A stretch of DNA of 64,000 nucleotides from Ciona intestinalis (Eukaryota > Chordata > Ascidiacea > Phlebobranchia > Cionidae). A program made the translations under genes and the position numbers. The stretch is from positions 3,021,557-3,085,556 of the forward strand of contig NC_020172.2 of assembly GCF_000224145.3 (NCBI RefSeq), given 5' to 3'. Below, one piece after another: positions 43,301-53,237 of this stretch (position 1 is its first letter; the number at the start of each line of letters is the position of its first letter). The notes under the pieces are model-generated. The model did no database searches and was not told where the DNA came from. It saw only the letters and a list, made by a program, of their open reading frames with translations.

Positions 43301-46300
43301 GATTAAACTATCCTATTTTGGCAACTGCATATTGCAGTTTGTTCAGCAAGGTAAAGTTTTTCCATTACCGTTTTTTCTAAAAAAAAAAGTTTTTTATAGT
43401 TTTTTTTAATTTTTATTTTACATAGAGATGAGAGGACATCTTCTTCAAGGGATGGGAGGAGACATGAGGAAGATTATGATAGAACTCATGCTAGAGAGTC
43501 AAAAGAAAAATATGAAAGGTTTGTATGGCTGGTTCCTAAATTAAACATGAAAAATTCTAAAAAACAGTAACCTACAAAATGCAAAGTTACATATGTGGTT
43601 ACTCGTAAGCAGCTCAAGGTGTATAAAGCAGAATGCTTATTTTATAGATTTTGTCTTTGCATATCATGCAAGAATAAATAAGTTAAATTCATTTACTCGT
43701 CACACAAGACCAATGGCAAGAATTTTTTTGGTGATACCCCAAAACAATTTTTTTAGGTTGTTTTTCATATATGAATATGACAGAATGCACATTAAAGCAA
43801 AGAAAGTTAGGTTCATTTACCAATCACACTTTCACTAGTCACAAAATACCGATTTTTTTCAATTTTTTATTATTAATTTTCCAGATATGAAGATGACAGT
43901 TGTAGTGATGGAGGTGGAAAGAAGAAAAATAAATTAAAAAAGAGGAAAAAGCAAAAGATTGAGGAGGAAAAACCAAGAAATGTTTCTCGGAAGAGAAGTC
44001 GACAGAGATCGGAGGTTAGCGGAATTAAAACTATACTTTTTTACTGATTATTAAACCGGATGTGTGCAAGCTGTAGCCTGCGGGCCGAATTCGACCCATA
44101 AAGAAAAGTTGTGTGGCCTGCGAAGTCTGTAGCCTTAGGGCCGAATCCGGCCCATAAAGAAAAGTTGTGTGGCCTGCGAAGTCTGCTGTTGGCAGCCAAT
44201 GGAGACCTGCAAAGGAAAGTCAAACGACCTGCGAAGCCAGCTGCATATTTTTCATTGAATTTATTTGATTTTAATAAGTTTATATAGTCGTTTTTCAAAA
44301 AAATTGATCTGAAAAACAAACTTTAAATTGGGATTTTTTGTGCCACGTTCTGAAAATCTTCAATATGTGAATCGTCATGCAGGAAAGAAGTCCTGAGATG
44401 ACAAAGAGCAAGAAAGTGAAGAAACATCATCATCATGATGAGGATTATACATCCGGAAGCGAAATGGAGAGCACGGGATCAAGAAGAAAGGATGTTCGGG
44501 TCGCAAGGTAGGATTAACTGTAAACCTTTCCCTGGGAACCAGTAAAATTTTTGTTTCAAAAATAATCTTCAGGTCTCACTGATACCTGCTGTCTAATTTT
44601 GTTTTTCCGCTCTTTTAAAGTTAATTTTGACACAAACGCCCCACTTTTCGCCCCAAAATTAATACAGTAGGTATCAGCAAGGCCTAAGGAACTCTTTGAA
44701 ACGACACTGTCACCGCTTACCAAATAGGACCTTACCAAATAAAATATATTCTCAGTTTGTCTTTTATAATAAAGCATAAGTTTTTCACTTCGATTATTTT
44801 TTTGCAGAAATTTTATAAATTTTTCCTGTCACATTTTTTAAACATCTTTTCTTTTTAGTTTTTTCCTTTTTTTCATCCTATTTTTTATCCCTTTTTTCTC
44901 TTCAGGGTGGATGCAGAGTGGAAGACAGTGGATGACATCGCTGATAATCATCAACAACACCACAAGTCCGAGAGAAGCTACTCCTCCCAGAAGACTCGGA
45001 GTTACCCTGAAGTCCAACATCCAAGGGAAGATCGCCCACCGCGATATGAAGCTGCGAAACATCCTTCCCAAGAGAGGTGAGGAATTTAAACTTTAAATTA
45101 TAAAATATATATATTTGGGGGGGAAGACAGGACACCTTTGCGTTCTACTTTATTTCTCATATTTTTATTTATTTCTTGTATTTTTAGGATTGATTATCCT
45201 CCTCATCCTAAAGCCAGGATGGAGAGGACGCCAGAGCAGAGAGTAGAGCGTGCTCCGGATCGTAGGGAGAGAAGTCCTGAGCGGAGGAGAGAGCCAACTC
45301 CAGAGGTAAGAAGAGAAAGAAGTCCGAAGCACAGAAGAGATCAAACTCCAGAGATGAGGAGAGAAAGAAGTCTGGAGCGAAGACCAGATGATCGGCAGAA
45401 GTTTAAGATGAGAGAAGATAAAAGTGTGGAGAGAAGGAGACATGAAGAGGAGTTTTATAAACCTCGGGATGCAGAGAGGAGTTCGGAGTATCCTCGTCCC
45501 CGGGATCGGAAGGTGGAAAAATATGAAATACGGGAGAAAATCCCACCTAGTGGTCGGTATGACGAGAGGAAGTCGGATCGGAAGTTCGACGGAAGTCAGG
45601 AGAGAATTCCGGAAAAAATCCGAGAAAGTCCGAGATTTTATGAGAAACAAGCGGCTCCGAGATATCCAGATAAACAGTTTGAGGGAAGAGATATGAGGTT
45701 TAATGATCGGAGGTATGAGGATGTGGGAAGATCAAGAAGGCAGGACTTTCCTCCGGAGGGTGTGCAGAGGACTCAGAAGATCATCAAAGTCGACAGAGAA
45801 GTTCTAGTGAGGGATCATCGCGGAAGAGAGGAAGTGAGAGCAAAAGAAAGGAAGATACTTGATCCGAGAGGTGGGAGATCGGATTTCCCGCCTCAGAGGA
45901 CAGCTTCTTGGGACTCGGATCGAGAGAGGAAGATGAGACCAAGGTCCTCCCAGGATTATGAGGAACCGCAGAGGATTTCATCATGGGTGGATGGGAGAGA
46001 CGGAGCAAAATTACGGATCGAGGCGAGGGATAGTTTTGGACGTGAAAAGTGGACACCGGAGGTCAGTAGACATCGAGTCGAAGATCGAAAAGTGGAGGTG
46101 GGATTTTTTTTCTTTTTTTATTAATATTTCAAGTTTGATTGCATGGGATGGTGTTTAAGTTTAGTAAATGTTAAATATTAAGTCAGTTGTGAAAAACTAA
46201 AAATGGGATTTTTGCCATAAAATTATGTTTTAAAAACTATTTTTAAAATTGTTTTTTTTCCTTTAAAAACTTTTTTTTAATTGTTTTTTTTTCCTTTAAA

Positions 46301-49300
46301 AACTATTTTATCTAGGTTGATTTTGGAAGAGGGAGACCAGAGAGGAGCGTTCCTCGAGAGCGGGGTCAGTTTCCCAGCGATCGAACTCCTCCTCCTGCCT
46401 CCCGCTTCACCAGGGAGGTACGGCAGAGTGGGGAGCCTCGGAGCAGAGATCTTGGACTGGAGGTCACCATCCATGATGGAGGAGGAAGATCGAGTATCAC
46501 TCATGAGAGCAGGTAGGAGGGGTGGAGGACTATTTATTAAAAGGATCAGAGATTGGATTACTCGCTAGTTAGAAAAACATAGAAAAACAAAATTTGATTT
46601 TTTTTATAGTTTAGAAACTAGAAACGATTAAATTTAAGTGGCACTTTTTCCTACGAGAAGTTTCTCTGCCAATTTTTTCTTCTTCAAGAAATAACCACCC
46701 AAACTGCTAATTGTACTGCCAGAGTGTTCTCTCTTTATAGTTTTCCCTAGTTTTTACATAAATTGTTTTACAGCAGTAAGTCACGTGCATCACCGCCACG
46801 TCATGTATCATATGATTCATCACGAGGGAAGAGGATGTACGATTCATCCAAGGAGCGAGCCTCGCATCCCAACATCCATAGGGAGCGTAGTAACTCGGAA
46901 ACTAGAAGGTACGATCATTATGTTTAGTTACCTTCATAGTCATCAAAAAAATAACTCAAAAAAATAAAAATTAAAAAAAAAAATAAAAATCTGAACAATT
47001 ATTATGGAGGGTGCAATATACTTTGGCTCAGCTCACTTGTATAGATATAGACATGTTTGTGTGGAACGGTGTAAATGCTGTTTTAGATTGTAACTGGATG
47101 CTGAAACATATGTTGTAACAAGTAGTTAAAGAGAAAACTGCTCAAAGGCTTTAAAACCTTATCCCTTTTTAACTCATATATGTAAAGTCATGCATTACTC
47201 TTTTAGTGTAACTTACATTAACGGCTAACGCAATTACATAATGTTTTATTGCGAGTGTAAACTAAGAGGGCGAATGAACACGAGACGCAATATTTAAACG
47301 GCAAATAAATATAGAAAAAAGGCATTTGTGTACGTTTCGGCGCACACACACTTAGGTGTTGAAGAAAAGATGAAAAAGTATTATTTATTACATTTTACCC
47401 AGACCTGACAAACAAGGTCGTCGAGATGATTACTCGTCATCGCATGCTCACTTGAGGGCACATGAGAGCACTCGACAGAGCGTGAACGAACTAATTGATC
47501 GAACACGCCACCATAGTCGGAGCATTGACACAAAAAGTCAACCTTCTCCCAGGTAACTAAGTGATGTTATGTTTTACGGTTCGATGCTTAATGCAATACT
47601 AATACTGTTTGGCGTGTGTCCTTGGACAAGTCACTTAACGACAATTGTTTTAATCCAGTGGTCACTAATGGGTTGTTCAGATTATAAGCCATATCAAAAC
47701 AAAAATCATACACAAAGTTGGAAAGTGTGAAACATACTTATAATTTCTAACTTTAAAACATCATTTTATAAAAATAAACTTTTAACATAAAATCATTATT
47801 TTATAAAAGTTAACTTTTGATTTAAAAACATCATTTTATGAAAAAAATCTTTTTGCACAGCTCACACAAAGATGATGTGAATAAATCCAAACGTTCGATT
47901 CATGAGCGTGAACATTCATCTGCATCACGGTCACCACGCCGATCACGTCATGGTCATCATTCATCTCATAATTCAAATGATCGTGAAAAATTGGAACGAA
48001 AATCTTCACGGACAAAAAGTAGCCGAGGTATTTTTTTGTTTTTTTACAAATTTTTATAAATTCATTTTTTTCTTTATTGTCCGTTACAATATATAGTAGG
48101 TTGGGGTAAACTAAGATGGTGTTTTATAGTACGTTCAGGTGTTAACATGTTTTTTATATTTAACCATATTCTCACGACTCTAAAAGAACGTTATTAATTG
48201 TTAAAACTTGATAGGAAAGTATGGGATATTATGTTCTATTCATAGTTCTGTTTTAAAAAAATCCAAATCTGTTCAAAATTTAGTGAAAAACATGTCATAT
48301 TATCCAAATATTCTGATCGTGTTTTAAACAATTAACAACAATCTATGGTAGTTATGAGGATACGGTTTTATAATTCTTTGAATGTTCTTCGTTTACTACA
48401 AAATGGGACGAGAAAAAAGAATAAAAGGTGTCCCATCTTCCCCACCCTACTATATTTGCATTAACATCTTGTATGTGAAATAAGATTCCAGACGCTCAGG
48501 AAGTGAGGCGCGTGGAAAGAGCAAAGAAGAGAAAAAGAGTGAGAGCAAAGGAGAAAAAGTGAAACCAAGTAAAGGTATTTCCATTTCCTAATTTATTTTT
48601 GCTTAAAATAACTTGACTGAAATATATTACTTACTAACTGTGAAATGAATATGTTTGTTTAAACCTTATATTTTAATCTGTATTATAATAATTCAGAATT
48701 TAAAAATAGTTACTGTTTATTTTATTGTTAAATATATATATATACTGTACAATTTACAAAAACTGGAAAAAAAGTGTTTAATTCAAATGCTTAGGTGCGA
48801 AAAGTGTAATTTTAATAATTATTTAGAAAACTTTAATCTGAGAACATTTTTTTTTAGTTTACCTAATGAATATTATGTATTCTAATGGGCTGTCAAATTT
48901 TTTTGCGTGCATATATTTACATACTGCCTGGCAGTTTGGGTAGAAATTGTCACAAAAACAGCAAAAATTTTTGTATTTAAAAAAGGTCCTGTTTTTTGTT
49001 AAATATATAATGTACAAAATTTGCAAAAACTTTGGAGCGAAAAGTCTCAAATTAAATTCATAAATGAAATTTTGAAATACTCATAAACTGTGTTTACCTA
49101 ATCTTAATTTTTTTAACAATATAATGTCTGACAGTTTACTAAAAAAATCCTGCAAAAAGCGGCAAAAATATTACTTTATTTTGCAAAACTAATAAACGAA
49201 TATAACTGTCAGTCATTTGCTTTTGTGCGGAAAATGTTGAATTAAATTCAAAGTTGAAATATTAAATTACTTAATTTAATGACTACAGCTTAACCCTGCA

Positions 49301-52274
49301 GTTTAAATTAAATTAATTTTCATGTTCTTAATTCAAGTGTTATTTTCAATGAAGGAATGATTGTAAATGAATGTAATTTGATTATCTTCGCGTGGCTGGA
49401 AAACGAGAGTCGTTATGACACGAGTGTTATATTTCATACACCTTGCGTCAACGTTTTTTTAACCAAGTCAAATATTTTTTTCATTAAATCAAATTTTATT
49501 GTTCCAGCTGCTGATGTTCTTGAAGTTGATTGGCCGAGCTTGTCACCTGACAAGGAAATCAATGAACCGGAACCTGATTCGATTTTAAATCGTTTTACAC
49601 CAGGTGAGTAAAAGGTTGAAAATTTGTTGAAAAAGGCCGGTATTTCGAGCCAAAATTGAAATAATTTCACACCATTGTATGTATATAAACATAAAATGAT
49701 CTAAAATTATAAGTTTGCATATATACTACAATACGTTTGTACATATACATACAACAGTATAAATATATATATATTTATATATACTGTCGATGCCAGCCAT
49801 ATTGTATTTTGAAAGATATTTTTTGATATATATTCTTAATAACCGACTTTTTGATGTCTTTTTTGATGACCTTTATCAGAGTATACTGTTTAGTGTTTTG
49901 TCTTAAGGATTAATTAGTTTTAACAGCATACCATAATAAAGGGTCACCTGAAAAGAACGTCAAAGCATCAGCCATTAGGAAATTTATTTTAAACTTATTT
50001 TAATTTTGACCAGAAATATAAGGTCACAATTAAAACAAAAGAAATTAAGGTCTTTCAAGGTCACAATTAAAACAATTGCCTAAAAAGCATACCTATTTTT
50101 ATTTATGTTTAACTATGGTAGAAAGAAAAACATGCATATCAATTAAACAAAAAATGTTATTTACCTTATGGTTAAAAATAGTTAGACAACTTCTAAATTA
50201 ACCCCCAGATAACATTGCTATGAAAGCTATAAATACCTCAAAGTGTAAAAAATAAAAACTACAAAATAATTCCGAAAACTAAAAAAAGTTGTGGTTTATG
50301 ATTCATATTAGAAATATTTTTGTGCTGATATCACTGACTTTAACAGGTAACGTGCTTCTAAATATGGGAGTGTCTACAAAGCTACTACCAGCACACTTGC
50401 TGGAGAAAGTATCAAACTTATGCGGCAAGAACAATAATATATCAGGTAATATTCTGTAGAATGTACTAACTACTATATGAAGTATACATAGGTTTCATGT
50501 TTTTTTTGTTTTTTGGGGCTTTCTTTGTTTGTATAGACACCTAACAGCAGAGTATAAGTGTTAAATTACACTTTTAAATATATGTATAATAGCCTAGTAG
50601 GTGGGGTAAGATGGCCCATATTTTCATTCTCTTTTATCATCCCATTTGGTGGTAAACAAAGAATATTTACAGAAATATATAACCGTATCTTCACAACTCT
50701 AAACAAGCGTTCGTAGTTGTTTAAAAAATTAAAAAGATATTATGTTCTAATGGTGTCCACCTTACCCTACAATACTAGATACCAAATACTGTACCCTATT
50801 GATACTATAACCCCACAAAACACCCTTTACCTCACCAGCAGACAGCAGACCCCTCGTGACCACTCATGGGTTAGGTGCACTCAACCGGAACGAGTCGTTA
50901 CGTCATACGGCGTGGCATTCAGTGTTCAAAGCACGCCCGTCACGCGTAACTACTTACGACGACCTTAAATTCCGTGTCCGTGTTCTGCATCGCACTGAGG
51001 TAACTTAAACACGTATTTAAACTATTTTTAAACCTAAAAAACGTATTTTTTATTTTTTGTTTATAAAAAAAAAAATAATAAAAATTTCTGAAAAATAATT
51101 TTAACAGTTTATAAAAAAAATTTGAAAAATGTTTTTAACTTAAATTCGTATATTTTCAACCCCCCAAAAAATAACCCCAAAAAGCTTTTAATGTGCACGT
51201 TTTATACGAAACGTTTTACTCGTTTATTGTATGCTGTATAAATGTTACTGAGAAACAGGTTTGTTTCGCATGAACACACATGAATGAGCCAACTAACTCA
51301 ATGTCACTCAACCGGTATTTCCTTTACGTTGCGTGGTGTGGCCGACTTATTTTAACCGTTTGAATTTCCTTTATTTTTCACCACACATAAGGAGTTCTGT
51401 AACGGTTCTTGTGTATTGAGAACTGCCTTTCCAGTATGGCGTCATTTCCCTTCGTTTTAAACTATTTTTGGTTAAAAGGTAATTTTAATAACTAACAGGC
51501 CATCAACTTTTGTTAACCGTCAGACTATAAGACTATAACCGCTATTATGGTATAACGCAACAAAATTAACCTCTTTTTTACTGTTACCTTTACTTAATTG
51601 AAAAAATATCATGCGTAATTTCCCTTACTTTTGAAATGCCTTTTGGTTAAAGTTTTAATTTCCATAACAGTTGGTAACTCAAAAAAAACGTCTTTTTTTG
51701 TTTGTAGCTTTACTTATACGCAAAAAACTTATGTTAGCGTTTATTTTACTGTCCCGTTTTAGACGGTATTACTAAAAGACACGCGCAGAACTAAGTGTTA
51801 TAGTAGGGTGAGGAAGATGGGACACCTTTTCAATCTATTTTCTCCTCCAATTTGGTACTAAACAAACATTCAACGATGTTTTATAAAACTTTATCCTCAC
51901 GTCTCCCATAGACCGTTGTTAATTGTTTAAAACACGATTGGGAGATTTGGTTATTATGTGTGAAAGGTGTCCCATCTTCCCCCACTCTACTATATAATAA
52001 GTTTTTTTCTCGCATGTCTATATCACTCAGCAGTAGGGGCACTTTAACCTAATCTTGTTTTAACAATTAACAATATCTACTAGAAACTTGGCCTAAACAT
52101 TTTTAAATTTTGTCTAGTCTGGTATATATTTGATTGCTATATTTTTTTACTTTTATATTTTCTTTACAGTTCCCCCCACCCCCAACTACACCGCCGACAA
52201 TCATAAACACAAAGTCGTATGCTGCTTCTATCAAACACTTCGTCAGTAAAATTAAGCCGCTTGAGGTGCAGTGA
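40382..52274 (+). CDS. Arg/Ser/Glu-rich protein with ordered C terminus, function unknown
   Basis: Exons: 40382-40403, 41034-41157, 41426-41579, 42120-42313, 42894-43148, 43426-43518, 43885-44014, 44383-44507, 44906-45076, 45188-46097, 46316-46512, 46774-46908, 47403-47552, 47861-48027, 48485-48574, 49508-49603, 50347-50445, 50842-50999, 52170-52274 (stop TGA). Phases agree throughout, giving 1,124 residues. The first ~900 are low-complexity and highly charged: KKRKRKSSS, His clusters (RGHHHRHHK, KKHHHHDED) and, in the 910-nt exon, repeats of about eight residues around TPExRRERSP. Such composition is typical of nuclear RNA-processing or chromatin factors; this is inference. The C-terminal part (EVDWPSLSPDKE, LLNMGVSTKLLPAHLLEKV, YDDLKFRVRVLHRTE) looks folded, but I do not recognise the family. 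The start ATG at 40382 opens a 22-nt first exon (MKRHKKG) and is the least certain part of the model. Confidence 0.8.
40498..40815 (-). mobile_element. SINE, full length
   Basis: Reverse copy in gene 3 intron 1; starts ATGAATGAATGTAAC and ends in a mutated A box. Confidence 0.85.
41215..41325 (-). mobile_element. SINE fragment
   Basis: Reverse middle part (GACAACCCATATCACC, GTTAAGTGTCTTGCC). Confidence 0.6.
43150..43385. repeat. ~115-bp tandem duplication in gene 3 intron
   Basis: Two copies contain TATCCTATTTTGGCAACTGC and a small palindrome AACTGCATGTTGCAGTT (second copy AACTGCATATTGCAGTT), then TCAGCAAGGT and AAGTTTTTC. Confidence 0.85.
43565..43690 (+). mobile_element. SINE tail
   Basis: CTACAAAATGCAAAGTTACA to GAATAAATAAGTTAAATTCA. 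Confidence 0.65.
44069..44230. repeat. GC-richer tandem repeat in gene 3 intron
   Basis: Two and a half copies of a ~62-bp unit with GGCCGAAT, CCCATAAAGAAAAGTTGTGT and GGCCTGCGAAG. Its base composition stands out from the AT-rich intron; it may derive from a DNA transposon. Confidence 0.65.
47590..47735 (+). mobile_element. SINE, middle part
   Basis: GTGTGTCCTTGGACAAGTCA and AATCCAGTGGTCACTAATGG are clear; tail lost. Confidence 0.7.
48091..48453. mobile_element. Two MITEs joined head to head
   Basis: 48091-48235 is a plus, second-subfamily half; 48295-48453 is a minus Cimi-1-like half. Together they form a large imperfect palindrome in a gene 3 intron. Confidence 0.7.
49365..49455 (-). mobile_element. 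SINE tail
   Basis: Reverse tail (TCGCGTGGCTGGAAAACGAG). Confidence 0.7.
50594..50779 (+). mobile_element. MITE, TAAGATGG subfamily
   Basis: Left end TAGTAGGTGGGGTAAGATGG; right end CACCTTACCCTACAATACTA; in gene 3 intron before 50842. Confidence 0.8.
51799..51995 (+). mobile_element. MITE, Cimi-1-like
   Basis: Full copy, both ends well kept, in the last intron of gene 3. Confidence 0.85.
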
Positions 52275-52444
52275 CGTCATAGTTACGTCATCGACGTCAT
52301 GACGTCATACTTATGTCATCGACGTCATGACGTCATACTTATGTCATCGACATCGTAACGTCATACTTATGAAATCGACACCGTAACGTCATAGTTACGT
52401 CATTGACGCACTGACGTTGCGGTTACGCCATTCTTCGCGTCTCG
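52272..52444. repeat. 28-bp tandem array of CRE-like palindromes at the gene 3 stop codon
   Basis: Five to six units of about 28 bp, best form CGACGTCATGACGTCATACT then TATGTCAT. The first TGACGTCAT overlaps the stop codon TGA. Later units decay (CGACATCGTAACGTCAT, TGACGCACTGACGTT). Confidence 0.9.
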
Positions 52445-52697
52445 GCCATTTTCGAATCATATCAAAGTCCAGTGACGTCACACTTTGTTACGTCACCTTG
52501 TATTAAGTGTTAGCTTTATAATTGGCAAAATTTGCTCCATGTGACGTCATTGAAACATACGTCACAATGCGATGATTTTTTTACGAAAATTATTACAAAA
52601 TGAAAATCATGGAAAGTTCTCACAAATTTTATTGGGGAATTGTGTATATGCGCTTAAATAGTTAATTTCCACAGAAAAGTTATAAAATATGCAGAAA

Positions 52698-52906
52698 TAT
52701 ATAGTACTGTGGCTGTGGGGTAAGATGGATACCATTAACACATAGTATTTCATATTTCCGAATCGTGTTTTGAACAATTAACAACGCCTTCATATATAGT
52801 TGTGACGGTACGTTTATACAGTTCTGTAAATGTTCTTTGTTTACTAATAAATGAGACGATAAAAGAGAATTAAAATATAGGACCATCTTACCCCAATCTT
52901 CTATAT
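52698..52906 (-). mobile_element. MITE, TAAGATGG subfamily
   Basis: Reverse copy; termini ATATAGTACTGTGGCTG and CCCCAATCTTCTATAT. Confidence 0.75.
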
Positions 52907-52965
52907 AATATTAGTGAAAGTTCAATATATTACTTTAGTCATTTTAAAAGAGTTAAATTTTTACC

Positions 52966-53160
52966 ATATAGTAAAGTGGAGGAACATGGGACACCTTTAG
53001 CACATATTATCCAAATATCCTGATCGTGTTTTAAACAATTAACAACGCTTTATGGGAAGCGTAAGGATACAGTTTAACAATTCTTTGAATGTTCTTTGTT
53101 TCCTACCAAATGGGACGAGAAAATAGAATGAAAAGGTGTCCCATCTTCCCGAGCCTGCTG
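52966..53160 (-). mobile_element. MITE, Cimi-1-like
   Basis: Reverse copy 80 bp from the gene 4 stop codon; probably within its 3' UTR. Confidence 0.8.
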
Positions 53161-53237
53161 AGCTACTTACTAAAAAGTACACGTAGACAACTTTCCGAAA
53201 TGCGTTCAAGTTATATATACAACTAAGTAAAAAAAGT

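Larger units (their letters stand above)
52275..53237. other. Convergent spacer between genes 3 and 4
   Basis: Holds the gene 3 3' UTR with the CRE-like tandem array (52272-52444), more CRE-like sites up to 52570, two minus-oriented MITEs (52698-52906, 52966-53160) and the 3' UTR of gene 4 on the opposite strand. No clear AATAAA for either gene. Confidence 0.55.

Noticed and set aside
45165..45650. 161-codon open frame on the minus strand
   Set aside because: It is antisense to the Arg/Glu-rich exon 45188-46097; purine-rich coding strands give long open frames on the other strand. No splice context.
48492..48574. Acceptor CCAG at 48491 for the gene 3 exon
   Set aside because: It brings an in-frame TGA; the AG at 48484 keeps the frame (DSRRSGSE) and was chosen.
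48655..49050. Open frames in a long gene 3 intron
   Set aside because: Very AT-rich, Phe/Asn/Lys-heavy translation, no splice sites that keep phase.
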